Assembly (NCBI GenBank): GCA_013397845.1
Contig: VZTG01010064.1
Location: 48,079-112,078 of the forward strand
Reading direction: 5' to 3'
Source: Melanocharis versteri
Taxonomy: Eukaryota; Chordata; Aves; Passeriformes; Melanocharitidae
DNA length: 64,000 nucleotides
The position numbers and the translations under genes are program-made. Below the pieces are notes generated by a model. The model was not told the DNA's origin. It made no database searches and saw only the letters and a program-made list of their open reading frames with translations. This document shows positions 48,833 to 61,442 of this stretch, piece after piece (the stretch's first letter is position 1; the number at the start of each line of letters is the position of its first letter).

Positions 48833-51700
48833 CCAAATTACTTTGGAAGACAATGCAACTTTCTCTTCTGAAAACACAAATGTCATTGCCTATGTATTTT
48901 CTTAAAAAAACCCTTTTACTAAACACCTGTAATACATCATGACTGCAATAAACCTCTGCATTTTTCTTCTGAATTCTAACATGGTTCTTTTAATAAAAGA
49001 GACTTTTTTCATGTTCTTGGTTCATGGCTTACCCATGAATCCAATCTATTCAGTGCTCAGTCTTCTTAATACCCTTCTGATATTTTTCCACCTACTCACG
49101 CATTCATAAGAAGAAAGAGTTCTAATGAGAGCGCAGGATGGATGCAATAATTAACTTTAGAGAATAATTTTAATGAACTCAAAATTCCTGTAAGACATGA
49201 AAGCTGATTTCAACCTCGGAAATTAGTCTCATCTCCAAAAAACATATCTTGTACTAGTTTCAAAAGTATTGAAAGCAAAGTCAATGCTACTAGGACAGTC
49301 AGAATTAAAAACAACCCTCAGATTAGCATCAATACCTAAGGTTGAAAAGATCTGAGCTAAAAAGGGCTTCAAACATGAAAAATTGATAATGTTCTGCCAA
49401 ACAAAGGATAAATGGGAATTTAGGGATCAAAGAAAATAGGTAAATGAAGTCCTTCCCTTTGCCATTATCACCCCCAAAAAGCAAAGCATAACTGAAAAAG
49501 TAAAAGTAAACAAAAATGGCTCAGGTTATCATTAATATAAGAATACCTGATGAAGTAGCACCCCAAACCATGAGGCATAAAGCTTGTCAAATGCACTTTT
49601 ACAAGTTTAGTAGATTATACAGGTGGGCAGTAAGAGTTCCAACAGTCAGGAGTCCTGGATAGAACATTACCATGCAAATAGGATGATAAGACAGAGGAAG
49701 CAACCGAAATTAAAGGGTTTATTACGTTTGGGAGTTTTTCAAAACACAAATTTAGCAGAAATTATCCTGTACCTTTATACTTTTTATGTCAAACTTGTCA
49801 TGGATGCCAGGAAGATGATAATGCAACAGAAAGAAAGAAATTAAATTTCTCAACAAAATTGTTAATAATTTATATACTTGTCCAAAAGCCTTAGTTGTTA
49901 TGTCCAAACTAATATATGTGACAGAAGGTTACCTATCATTGAAAATGTATTTTTTTATTTCTAAATAATGTGAGATTGTGTAGTATTTTTATATAGTCAT
50001 TAATATAACAAAAAATTCTGATTTGTACAACATTGTCTTTCTGCAAATAAAATACCCAAAAAAGCATTATACTTTACAGTTCCAGTACTTAAGGAAGTAG
50101 TGAAGTCTAGCAAGGACTATAGGTTAAAATTCATCATCCGTTCTTTCCTGGCTGCAAATCTCTCTGTTTCAGTGTTCACATAGTGTATTTATTGACATCA
50201 AAAGTAAAGGCTTGAGATCCATTTCATCAAAATAATTAAGTGTATCTCTAATTCTAATATCAGTCATCAAATAATCTTAATGATACTATTTAAATGCTTT
50301 AATTTTTTATCTTTATTCATGGTTTGGTTTATATTGTCATGTAAAACTAAAGTTCTGGAACTCCTTGGTTTCATGAATAAATAGCTAATTAATTTGGGTT
50401 ATAGATGGAGCATTATCTCCCCCAAAATGCTAGATCTTAGAATTTAATATTTAATTTTCTCTTAGGAAGAAAAAAAATTAAATTGCTGGAGTGTGAAGCC
50501 AAGTCTAATCCAGCAGCAGCTTTGAGTAATCCCTGAACCCTTTGTTTAAACTAAAGTAAAAATTTCAGGGATGGGTGAGAAAACAAAATAAATGAAAACT
50601 AACATTCATCAGCCGAGTTGTGAATGCAAAGTACACTACAAATCTTTTTAATTGGATATGCAGAAAAGTGATTCAAAAGCTAATGTTGATAATAAATGCA
50701 TTGTATTGTAGATAGCAATTTCAAGAGGAAAAACTCTTTAGACCAACAGCTACTGTCCCAATGTTCAAACTCTCTTTTGTATTAAAAAAGGAATTTAGTG
50801 GCAATTAATACAGCCACTTTCCATTCAAAATAAAACTTACAGAGCAGAGGTGAGCTGCTTTTCTCCAGAATGCGGTATCTGTTCCTATAAATTAAGTGTG
50901 AATTTAGAGCTTGAAATTCCTGAAATGTTACTTTTCAGACCTAAATATGAATTTATGTGTAGTAAATAATTATTTCAAGTGACTGATTAAAATCTCTGCA
51001 TCCAAATTTTTCTGTGTAATAGGAAAGATTTTGTGAATATCTTAATGCATAAGCGATACACTCACCAGCTCTTTGTTTCTCCATTTATACTTCAATGCCT
51101 TACCATATAGTTACACAGATACACATACACACTTACCTTCCAAGTTTCCCATATTTCAAACCTTATATTTTACTGGAACACAAGGAAACAGGATTTGAAT
51201 GTATCTTTGTTAGCTTGATCCTTTAGAAATTAATTTGCCAGAAAAGCTGTGTCTTTAAGTACCTAAGACAGCTAGACTAAAAAAGAAAAACAAAAACAAA
51301 ACCCCAAACCAAACAAATCCAACAAATCAAAACAGAAAATCAATCCAGAGATCAAGACTTCAATATTTTTTAAAAAATACACTCCTGAGAGATGTAAACC
51401 CATTAAGCTATTAGGTTTTTCCTGTATATACAAATGTTATAATACTGCATAAGGGACGTAAACAATTAATCCAAATGGAATACCAAGGAGCTAGCCAGTT
51501 CTGAAACAACAGTAGAAAATATCAAATTTGAGAGGGTGTGAGGATATTCCCTCTGAGTATCACAAAACATATTGTACTAACCGGGTACTAACCAAGGAGA
51601 AGAGCTAGGGTGCAAAGTACTGACGTACAAGAGTAAATATTTATTCCTGCTCATGAAGTGTCCCAGCAGTACTGAGGCATCCTGAATGTGATTTTACATA
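48833..51700. other. AT-rich unique DNA, 2.9 kb, no gene seen
   Basis: No recognised repeat. The 73-codon forward frame at 49623-49844 has no known domain. An A/C-rich tract lies near 51285-51345, just outside this interval, as part of the same repeat-poor region. Confidence 0.45.
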
Positions 51701-51710
51701 AGGTTCGAAT

Positions 51711-51724
51711 AACCTTCGAAGGTT
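51711..51724. repeat. 14-bp perfect palindrome
   Basis: AACCTTCGAAGGTT reads the same on both strands and is preceded by AAGGTTCGAAT, so AAGGTT/AACCTT arms occur twice within 25 bp. Confidence 0.9.
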
Positions 51725-51863
51725 CACAGACAGTGTGATTTGATTTATCAGTAACACCACGTTACCCATTACAGGTTTTAGTAAAAGTCTGAAAGTGACT
51801 ATTTTTTTTTAGAATTCTCACCCCTCGTCTAGTGATCCAGATGTCCCAGGAGATGGACTTTCC

Positions 51864-52252
51864 ATAGTTACTTATCTACTTAGATAGTTACTTATCTTAA
51901 GGCCTCCACCACAGAAAGATGTGTTAGAGGGACTGGGATGCTGGTGTTATCTTGGCTGCTCAAGGGTGTCCTATATCCTTCACAGACAGCTCTAAGCTTC
52001 CAAGAGGAAAGGGCATTATTTCATGGGCTAGGCTGTTGTCTAGTATTTTTTCTTTAAGCATGGACAATATCTAAGTCTTCTGATATCTAAGTCTTCAGTA
52101 AATTCCACTATCTCATTATCCTACATTGCACTGTAATACACTTTCATAATATAAAGATTGATTGATTGATTGATATAATGGCTAGGGAAGGAATTTTCTT
52201 AATTTACAACAATGGAAGTTGCTGTAATGTTTATAATGTTATAATGTTTATA
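51864..52252. repeat. Cluster of short tandem duplications and (GATT)n
   Basis: 'atagttacttatct' occurs at 51864-51877 and 51884-51897 (period 20). 'atatctaagtcttc' occurs at 52067-52080 and 52083-52096 (period 16). (GATT)n runs over 52156-52174. 'taatgtttata' occurs at 52225-52235 and 52242-52252 (period 17). All four are independent sequences. Confidence 0.9.
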
Positions 52253-52255
52253 ACT

Positions 52256-53689
52256 TGAAAACTTATTTTGAAGAAAGACTACTGTTCTTGGCTGCTATCT
52301 CAAATTAAACTACCCAAAACTCTAAGACTTTAGGTAGGACTCTGCCTGCTGCTGTGTCACTACATATGGTTAGACAGCTTTCTGATCAAGGAAGCTCAGG
52401 GGGAGTCTTTTGTTGTTCCTTGATTTACATAAAGAAATCTGCACCTCATTAGTAAAGATCATCTACTTGAAAACAAAACTTGCCAGATCTGGATACAAAA
52501 TGATGAAAATTATGCCAATGTATATGCATGATCATGCAATGTGCTTGAACTAATCAGTCATAGCTGCATATGAAATGGAACATGAAATAGACTGGGCTTT
52601 GTTAAAAGTATATAGTAAATTATAATAGCATGAATAAAACAGTTTATGCAAATAAACATTTAATGAAAATAATTATGGTTGAAATTACTGCAGTTTTGCA
52701 AAGATATATTCCTTGGAAAGATGTTTAAGATACTAGCTGAACCAGCAATATCTTTCTAGTATGTGTTTCTAGTTAAAGGAATATTTTTCTTTTATCTAAT
52801 ACAGCAAAATTCTAGGTGAATTTTGCACTAAATGTAGCTCTGTTCAGTGTAAACAAAGGATTCAGAATTAATACTGATTCTCTTTTTCAGCTTTTTCCTG
52901 GCTATCAAAGACAGGAACATTGACTTTTACTCCTAGACTACATGGGATATTTCCATTCCATTTAGTGCTTCTGAAAAAATTTTTAAAAATGTAATCTGAA
53001 TAAGTAAAGTCACTTTCAGAACTGTAAACTCAAATGTCTGTAGTCACTTTTAGAAAGTGCTCCTGCATTGGTTATATTGTTGTGCAAATTGCATTGAAGC
53101 ATGTCAGTCAAATCTGGCACAATACAAGTCTCACATAGAAATACCATTTTACACCCTTATATGAAGAGAAGTGTTTAAATACTGTTTATATAGGCAGAAA
53201 TAATGCACATAGAGAATTCTCACTCTGTAGAACATTCATCTTACTAATTTTGAGCCAGACCAGGGCTAGAGACAAAAATGTACAGGCCCGTATAAGTATC
53301 ACATCCAGCTTATTGTTGGATGTGAAAATCCAACAGTTTTCACATCTCTGAAATGTCATTCATAGTACAACACTTCTCAGTATTTGTAAGATTGTCAAAG
53401 AAAAGGCAATGTATTTGCATAGATCACCAGTCAAATTCAGGTCAATAGAATTACACAAAAATTGGCATATTTCTAAATTATCTGAGGAGCATTCATGCTA
53501 CATTTTGTATCCTATCTGTTAGTGGTTTTGAGGGTTATAGTGATTTTTTGTTTGTTTTGATTTTTTATACTTTTTCCCTATAATGTTTTGATGCTGATTT
53601 TAGGCGCTATACACTGTTTGTTGTGTGATTTGTTTTCCAATCATCATGCTATAATTTGCCTACACGGCAACAGGCATGCTGTCATTAGA
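52256..53689. other. AT-rich unique DNA, no gene seen
   Basis: No recognised repeat or frame above 60 codons until 53588, where a 94-codon frame without known domain begins. Confidence 0.5.
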
Positions 53690-54039
53690 TTGGGCTCACC
53701 TTTCTCTATGAGGAAGGAGAGTCTTTGCTCAGAAACTAGCAGGGGTCATTGTCAGAGATTAAAACCAGATGTGATGAAGAAGGAAGAAAATATCAGGCTT
53801 ATCCCTGGCAAGCTGTGGGATGATACACAAAGGTTAGAGGGACAGGGTGCTGGATGGGACCTCTGTTGGTGACTATGAGGTGTTCTAGCTGGCCTGGAAT
53901 ACACTTGCAGACTTCGAGAGGTGAGCCAAAGGCCCCTGAGGAAACAGAACCCAATGGAGAATCCGTTTGACTGTAAAAAGTGCCAGCAAAGCTTCAGACA
54001 TGTTGTGTCGCTTCAACTCCCTGCATAAGGAGAGCAGGC
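53690..54039 (+). mobile_element. Possible 5' continuation of CR1 ORF2 (uncertain)
   Basis: Composition and the order of short phrases ('atgaggaaggagag', 'gatgaagaaggaagaaaa', 'ctggatgggacctctgttgg') suggest decayed CR1 or other retroelement coding DNA leading into the clear CR1 segment. The 94-codon frame at 53588-53872 spans it. I cannot confirm homology. Confidence 0.35.
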
Positions 54040-54605
54040 TTCAGGCTGCTCAGGGAACTAATGAGTAAAGTCCCCTGGGAAAATGTTTTTCTGGAGTGCA
54101 TCAGTGCTGGTCAGTTTTAAACATCACCTATTAAGGCACATAAGCAGGCAATTCCAAAATGTTAGAAGTAAGCAGAAGAGGCAGAAGGCCAGCGTGGTCA
54201 AACAGGGATCTTCGCTTCAAAATAAGGAAAGAAAATGAAGGTATATGACAAGGTCAGGTGGCATGGGAAGAATACCGAGGGAGACTGCAAGAAAGATGGA
54301 GAAGGAGTTTTCACAAGGGCACAGAGTGATAGGACAAGGGTGAATGGCTTCAAACTGAAAGAAAGTAGGTTTAGATCAGATATTGGGAAGAAATTCTTTC
54401 CTGTGGGAGTTGTGAGGCACTGGAAAATGTTGCCCAGAGAAGTTGGGGATGTCCCCTCTCTGGAAGTGTTCAATGCCAGGATAGATGGAGCTGGGAGTAA
54501 CCTGGTCTAGTGGAAGGTGTTTGTGACCACTATAGGGGATTTAGAACTAGATTATCTTTAAGACCCTTTCCAGCCCAAGCAATCCTAAAATTCTATGATT
54601 CTATT
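54040..54605 (+). mobile_element. CR1: CR1 LINE, internally deleted, forward orientation
   Basis: The first part translates, with stops, as CR1 ORF2 linker ('KVPWENVFLECI', 'AIPKC'). The element then jumps near 54290 to the 3' region: 'gataggacaagggtgaatgg', 'gggaagaaattctttcctgt', 'aggcactggaaaatgttgcc', 'ggaagtgttcaatgccagga', tail 'aaaattctatgattctatt'. The reverse transcriptase core is missing. Confidence 0.9.
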
Positions 54606-54814
54606 AATTTTCACTTTAGCCAAAATTCTGCTTTGTTCTTGCAGTATTAGTTTTTACAATCTTATTGTATTTTCCATAATGCTAATGTTGTCATTATTTT
54701 TCCTTTTTTAAAATCAGAGTCTGAAAGTTTTTCTCGTTTAGGAAGCAGTAACAAAAACCAGCTTGAAAGATACTCCACTTATAGTATAAGAGAAGTATTT
54801 GAAAAAAGTGTTGG
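54606..54814. other. AT-rich unique DNA
   Basis: Nothing recognised. Confidence 0.5.
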
Positions 54815-54866
54815 GTTTTGTTTGTTTGTTTGTTTGTTTTGGTTTTTTGTTGTTTGTTTGTTTTTG
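54815..54866. repeat. (GTTT)n low-complexity tract
   Basis: GTTT units in two blocks separated by 'tggttttttgt'. Confidence 0.93.
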
Positions 54867-56829
54867 GGCTTTCCCCCCTTTTTTCTTATGGAGATGACAC
54901 GTTTCTTTTTCCTTTTCTGTAAAATTTAGTCAAAGGACTATATTGACTTAAGGTCAATATTCCTTGTTTAATACTTGTTACATACATTGCATTTATGGAG
55001 TTTATGTAAGACGTCTAGATTGTCTACTGCATTAGACAACTGTTAATGTACAGTTACAATCTTTATACACTGTTCAGTACAGATGAAATCTTTACATAAA
55101 ATCATAGCCAAATAACTTTTCTATTAAGCTACAATTTGTGTTCGTAAGTATAATACTGTGATGCTAGGCATACTCAGCTAGAGTCATCTACACTAGCTCT
55201 GTGACTGCTCATATCAAATTTTTCATGTGGAGAAACACCCTAGTAACAGTGAAGGACCATGGCAGAACCATAAATTTAGTTTAACATTGACCTCTGCAAA
55301 GTCTGATAATCTGCTGCATCAAAACAGTGCATGATATCAGATTTCAAGCCTTCCAATTTTTATGTGTCAAGTTTGGTTCCCTCCTCAAAATCTTACCAAG
55401 TCAAAAACTACATCACTGTACCTTTCTTTTTGTTTAGGCCTATGTCCTCTGTTTTCACATGAGACATAAGAAAGACAGAACAGGCTTGTTCAGTGTGTGA
55501 ACTCCTGCGTCAATAGTATTTCCATTACGTTACTGTAGACCTGCTTTGGTGACTTCAGCCTGACACAGAAAAAGTAGTTTTGCAAGGGACACATGCCTTC
55601 TCTTCTTGAAAGAGCACACCCTCCCCCTTTTCTCTTGAAAGTCAAAATTAGCATAATCTTGCTTATGTTACTGAAAACTTACCAAGTACACAGCATTTAA
55701 TGTCAACAATTGTAAAACTACCACTCTACGATGATTACTGCTTTTCTTTCTTCACAGTTATGACTTTTACACTGCTTGCGAGCCTTTGCTTCATTTAGTC
55801 TTCCAAATGGATCCCAAAAATTGGTCTGGCATTTGCAGTTAAAGGTAATAATCATCTCTCTGGAAAGCTGAGGCAATTTGTAGAATGAAATGTCTCAGGA
55901 TTGTTAGTTCTAACAAGACAAAATGAATCAGGACAGATTTCTTTCCACACTTCTCTTTTAGATCTTGAATAAAGCCTTAGATTTAATATTGTTCTTATTT
56001 GGAAATATGTAAAGTTGATGGTTTCTTGGACTTTTCAGAAAATATATTTCTATGATAAGTACAGATAATCACATAAACTGCAGCATTTTAGAACAAGATT
56101 AAATCTATCGCCTGGTACTTTAGGCCTTATAGAAATTTTATTTTAGATGTTTCATTAGCTGAGCTCTAACAGCCCTACAGGACACTCAGAATTCTAAAAC
56201 TGCATAAATGATCAGGAATGCATAAAGAAAAGATTCACTGTGTTTTGTTTGTAAGAAACAAGAGCATACTTTCAATTAGGATGGTAGAAATGAAAATGAT
56301 AAAACTTGCATGTTAATTACCACTGATTTACTGCAAGCTTACACTTTCCTATAAAATACATGCTGAGGCAAATGGTTTGTTTTTTTCTTCTAAATGAGCA
56401 GTTGACAGCATACTCCTTCTTCTACCTGACAAACTGTATTTTCACTTCTATAGTTCTTTAATCAATTTGTTAATTAGATACCTTGATTATAAGTATAAAA
56501 TTATATAAAAGCCTCAATAAACCTCACAGAATTTGCCTTCACCCTTTAGAAAATGTGTTTGAAATTTCATTATTGTATGAATGTAACAAGATTTTAATGA
56601 TCGAAATAGTTGAAATAGAAGAAAACTAAGATGCTACGAGAGGTCTCAAACCTTGAGCTCTAGTGAATGAGAAAGAGATTGAGGGTGCATTTCCACCATC
56701 ATAGTCCTCAGTCTAGTAGTACTGCTAATTTATTATCTCATTTGGGCTAGTCAACTTAACAATAACTCAGATATTTCATTTTTCTATTCCTTTGTTGTAA
56801 TCTGTTGTGTATCGAAGGCAGATTGCATT
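54867..56829. other. AT-rich unique DNA, 2 kb, no gene seen
   Basis: No recognised repeat and no frame above 60 codons. Confidence 0.5.
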
Positions 56830-57152
56830 TAAGTCAGCAGCGCCCCGGCAGTCAGGAGGGCCAGCTGTGTGCTGGGGTGCATCAGTCCCAGCATTGCCAG
56901 CTGCGCAAGGGAAAAGATTGCCCCACTTTACGCTGCACTTGAGTGGCCTCACCTCCAGACCTGTGAATAGTAGGAGGGGCCTGAATATAAGGAGGATATA
57001 AAGCTACTTAAGTGTGTCCATATCATGGTGCCCAAGATAGTGACAAGTCTTGAGGTCAAAATTTTATGAGGGGATGAGGTCACTTGGTGTGTTTATCTTG
57101 AAGAAGAGAAGGCTGAGGGATGATCTCATCACAGTCTACACTTTCCTCAGTG
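56830..57152 (+). mobile_element. CR1: CR1 ORF2 3'-part fragment, forward orientation
   Basis: 'ggtcaggagggccagctgtg'-like text (near 56850) and 'gctggggtgcatcagtccca', 'cagcattgccagctgcgcaa', 'ataaggaggatataaagcta', 'gaagaagagaaggctgaggg' and 'gatgatctcatcacagtcta' track the last part of CR1 ORF2. The copy stops near 57152, so the 3' UTR and tail are missing. Confidence 0.9.
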
Positions 57153-57322
57153 TATGATTCTGGAGTTAATTGGGTTATCATTTTTTTCCCACTATACACA
57201 GGTACCTTGTTTTAAGGTTTATGACATGAGTGGTAAAGGGAATTCTTCATTCTTTTGTGTGTGTCATCGCAATGTTTTCATGCAGTTTGAGAATACTGTC
57301 AAAACTTCTTGTCTCTTTTTAG

Positions 57323-57396
57323 AGTTACTGCAAACAAAACTATTACTGTGAAAGTTGTGAATGCGGCTGCCACTTTTTCACAACACTAAGTCCAAG
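57323..57396 (+). other. Weak candidate exon (74 nt) with good splice sites
   Basis: The segment follows a pyrimidine-rich acceptor ('cttcttgtctctttttag') and ends in a near-ideal donor (CCAAG|GTAAGT). One frame is open throughout and Cys-rich (ending ...CGCHFFTTLSP), but an open frame over 74 nt is not surprising by chance. If real it could belong to a non-coding RNA or an unseen gene. No partner exon was found. Confidence 0.2.
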
Positions 57397-59234
57397 GTAA
57401 GTTGTTCTCCCCCAGTTCTAAGCGGACAGCTATTCACTAAAATTGTATATTATTCAAACTGGCTTTGCAAATCCAGAAAACACAACCAAAGAAAGAGGTT
57501 TAAAAGTAGATTACATGTGCTAATGTTTGTAGTTAAGAGTATGAAATTAGAGATTTTTGGTTATTTGGCTGTAAAGCAACAAGGTTTTATTAATAAGAAC
57601 ACTTTCCTGTGTAGTGCCTTTCAAATAGGAGAATTCCATCACCAATGTCAAGACCAACTGTCAAACAGGAAGTAATATTACAGGTATTCTATATAGCTTG
57701 ATCATACAATTGCTGATATGCAGTGGTAAAGAGGTGGAAGGTGCATGATCTTTCCCTCAAATCACTTAATGCCTTATGCACAGTAAGAACAAGACTCCCT
57801 CTTTGCCTCCTGGCTTTTTTCCATGCTGTTTGCCCTTCCACACATATTCTCTGTCTTCTGCTGTATTCCACTATTTCTCAACAATCTTTCCCTTCAAACC
57901 TGTCATATTTTCAGGGTTCTACCTGTTCCAAGAAGCAAGGTGTGATGTACAAAATTTATCTAAAGAGAAAAGCTCAATGTTCCTATGGAACCAAAGTATT
58001 TCATAATTTCAATATTAAGATAGAGCATATATTGATTTCTTCTTTATTAGATTCTAGTATGCAAATGTCTTGGTTTTATTTTTGAAATTTTGCTGACATA
58101 CTGTGGACTTGCACAGGTGCTACATAGTAAGAAAAAATTAACATTTTTGGAAAAAATATCTATTGACAAAATATTGAGAAAAGTCAGTTTTTCAAATGAG
58201 ATTCACTTTTTACTGTTTTGAGCAGAAAAAAAAATAATTTAGAGGACTTTAGTAGTATTTGGTGCTTTAAAACTTTTTCAATTTTTCTCTTAAGTCATTA
58301 TAAATAAGCATGAGCTTCTCATCTTAAACTGGAAGAAATACAACTGAATCCAGATGTTTCAACAAATATTCCAACAAAAAGATTGCTAAAGCTCCATCTT
58401 TTTAAAACAAGCACCTATCCCTGCAGGTTATTGATGGATTTGCTTCTGCTCTTGGAGGGGAAAGGAGAAGCGTGCCTTTATGGGGCTCATTTCAGGAATG
58501 AAAGGTACAGCTTTAAAATTGCAGAGTAGATTTTTCATGGCCATGTAAGTATACTTCACATATGCTTAAACCACGATTTACATAATTTCTCCCATTGAAG
58601 AAATCCTCTTTGGTGTGAAAACAAATATTGGGGTGGAAAGTAGGAGGGATAACCAGATCAGCCATTAAGGATTAGACGAATTGCAGAATTGTTTCCTATC
58701 TACTGAAATTATTCCATGCTCCTCAAATAAGAAAAGATTTCTTTTATATCTGAACAATTTTTAAATTCTTCAAAATAGAGAACCATTCCAATACCAAGGA
58801 AAAATAGTGACTGAAGGATCTCTACTTTAGCTAATATACCTACTTATGGTTCAAAAAATGTAATTCCTCTGAGAATTGTTTGGTAATATTATAGGCCATT
58901 TATGGCTTTTGTTCCTCTATAGCATAATAGTTCTTTCATGGGAAGAAAAAAACCCTTTTTATTGCTTTACTCCAGTGTCTCATATTTCTTTTTTCTATTC
59001 ATTTTAAAAACCCCTTTTTGGGCTATATACAAGTCTCAGGTGAATTGTTTGGCCTTCCAAAAAAAGCAATCTTTCTTCTGTTTCAGTTTCATGTGCTTAC
59101 TCTCTATGAAAATCTTAACACTCTTTTCCTATTCAGTTTAAGCTTATGTAAAAATTTGCAAAATACTTTCCTACTCAGTTTAAGCTCCATAAAGATGTAT
59201 TTTAAAAATCTTTCAATTATGTTTATTACCATAT
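57397..59234. other. AT-rich unique DNA, no gene seen
   Basis: No recognised repeat. The 104-codon (57361-57675) and 120-codon (57723-58085) forward frames are the longest in unique DNA here, but show no known domain, signal or conserved motif. Confidence 0.45.
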
Positions 59235-60570
59235 TCAAGCTGGAATCATTCAAGGACATTCTCATCCTTCTCCAACGGTGGGGCCCAGCACAGCACACAG
59301 TACTCAGGGTGAGGCTGCACCACGGCTGAATCCAGCAGGATGATCCCAGTCACAGCGGGTGATGCTGTGTCTGATGCAGCCCGGGATGGGGTTTGCCCTG
59401 CTGGCTGCCCGGGCACACACTGCTGACTCACACTGAGCTGCTGCCGACCAGCACCCCCAGATCCCTTTCTGCAGGGCTGCTCTACACACACTCCTCTCCC
59501 AGCTTTTACTTGTGCCTGGTGTTACTCCCAATCCCAGGGGCAAAATCTAGCATGTATTGAATTTCATTCCACTGATAATTGCCCAATGCTACAGTATATG
59601 CAGATCCCTCTGCAAAACTGATAGAAGGCACCTTCAACAGCACCCCTCAGTTTGGTATCACCAGCACACTTGCTAATGGTGCATTCAAGTCCTGCATCCA
59701 GATCATTTACAAACTTGTTGAACAGAACTATCCCACAAACAGAGCTCTGAGGAACACCACTGGTGATTGCTCACCAGGCAGATGTAGCCCCACACACTGC
59801 AACTCCTGAAGTTCTGACATTCAGCCAGTTCCTCATCCAGCACACTGTGAACCTGATCATCAAAACAGCTTGTCCAGAAGCACACTGTGAGGGACAGTAT
59901 CAAAAGCAATACTGAAACCAATAGAATCTGCAATGACTGCTTTCCCTTCACCCACTAGGTGAGAGACCTTACTGTAGAAGGATATCAAATTATTTAGGCA
60001 GGACATTCCCTTTGTTGAACCCATACCGTCTGTACCTGGAGATTGCACTGTTCTTGAAATGCCTTACTGTAGTTTCCACCGTTAACTCCTCCATCATTTT
60101 TCCAAATACTGGGGTCAGACTAACAAGTCTATAGTTTCCCGAGTCCTCCTTCATGTCCCTCTTGTAAATTGAATAACACTGGCCAGAATTCATTCAGCAA
60201 GGACGTCCCCAGATTCCCCAGACCTTTGGTAAATGACCATGGGGTTCCTGCTATAACATATTCAGTACTGCAGGATGAATCCTACCAGGCTCCATGGATT
60301 TATGAACCGATACAACTTGACCCTTACAATTTCAGTGTCTGCAAATGGAAAGTCACTGCTTCCAGAGTTGTGGTCTTCCAACTCAGAGGATTGGGCAGGT
60401 CAAGGTCTCTCAGTATTATTAAAGAATGAGACAAAGAAGGCGCTAGATGTCTCCACTTTTTTTGCATTCGTTTTTATCTAATGACCATCTTCACCCAGTA
60501 TCTGTTCAATATTTTCCTTAGACCTTCTCTTGCCGTTAAGTAACTTAAAAGAGCCTTTCAAGGAACTCTC
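59235..60570 (-). mobile_element. CR1: CR1 LINE, 1.3 kb, reverse orientation, older subfamily
   Basis: On the reverse strand the order is: linker/RT start (near 60570-60200), reverse transcriptase (60200-59600), then late ORF2 ('ggggtttgccctgctggctg', 'aggctgcaccacggctgaat' on the forward strand). The 3' UTR and tail are missing at the left end. It is more diverged than the 8765-10310 copy and probably from another CR1 subfamily. Forward frames across it are antisense. Confidence 0.88.
59860..60193 (-). pseudogene. Decayed CR1 reverse transcriptase (older subfamily)
   Basis: Overlapping reverse frames (59990-60193 and 59860-60048) read 'SGNYRLVSLTPVFGKMME', 'MSCLNNLISFYSKVSHL' and 'GFSIAFDTVPHSVLLDKL'. 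These match the CR1 reverse-transcriptase fingers and motif A. The first motif-A aspartate (YLD in active enzymes) is Gly here (codon at 59917-59919), and a frameshift separates the two frames. It is non-functional. Confidence 0.88.
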
Positions 60571-60779
60571 TCAAAATATGGGTTGGCAAGGAAGCTTACT
60601 ATTTGCTTGTTTTGGTTTGCTTTCAAAATATGTCTGTGAAGCCAAAAAATGCATGTTTGCTGTACTGCTTGGATCTGTCAGAGGAAATGTGGCAAAAGTT
60701 AAAAAAACAATTCAGGTTGATTCTGTCATCATTAATATTTGTCTGGAGTTCACGAGCTTCCACAAATGTGAGAATGGAA

Positions 60780-61442
60780 TGGCACGGTGTGGGGTGTGCA
60801 TAACCTCAAACCCAGAGGGAAATAACAGCACAGAAAAGCCCCTCAAAAAGGAGATATTGTTTTGGGCTAGATTGCATAAGAGTGAAAATGAATTCTTCCT
60901 GAGCCTGAGGAATCTGGTATTGACCCATGAGATTCCCCGAGTGAGGCTGTTTTCATGAGTCATGGAGTCTCCAGAAATGTCCCATGCCTCGCAGCCAAGC
61001 TCCCCCCAGGACAGATGTCTGTCCCTCTGTGCAGCCCCCTGAGGGATGGTGCCTGCCCTGCCCTCGCTGCTTTCTGCCTGCCCACAGAGCCTTATCATGT
61101 TCTACTTCTCCCACCCGCTCCAGCTGCGTGCCTGGGGCCATCTGGGACCATCTCTGGCCGTGGCATGGGGACCTGGGTCCTTCTTTGTGGCTTGGCAGCA
61201 ACTCCAGCAGAGTCCCTCTGCTCATTTTGCATGGTCAGCTTGGCTGCAGAAGGGGACCTGTGTTGGAGGAAGGTGAGGAGCCCTGGGAAGCATGGAGAAG
61301 AGCTTCTCTGTGGGGTTTGCTCACAATATTTCAGGTCTTCACTGGAAGGAAAACTGAGATCTACTGAATATGAGTACTCTGCAAAGCATGTAGGCATAGT
61401 GGATGATCGAATGCATTTTTTCTTATAGCAGTTTTTAATAAA
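60780..61442. other. GC-rich block of unknown origin ending in a poly-A signal
   Basis: This is a GC-rich island with overlapping open frames on both strands (for example 157 codons forward at 60955-61428, 127 codons forward at 60984-61367, 128 codons reverse at 60712-61098). Frames in every register mean GC-rich DNA with few stops and do not point to a gene. An AATAAA at 61437-61442 follows on the forward strand. It may be an unfamiliar LTR or the last exon of a non-coding RNA. I see no terminal duplication that would settle it. Confidence 0.35.

Noticed and set aside
51700..51724. 'ggttcgaat' as a tRNA B box
   Set aside because: No A box lies at the right distance upstream and no stem pairing is visible. 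The match belongs to the palindrome cluster.
57723..58085. 120-codon forward frame in unique DNA
   Set aside because: There is no recognisable domain. Another frame overlaps it, and the region looks like ordinary AT-rich intergenic sequence.
60955..61428. 157-codon forward frame as a possible gene
   Set aside because: Frames of similar length are open in other registers and on the other strand, which means GC-rich composition. No domain or start context supports it. The block is kept only as an unidentified feature.
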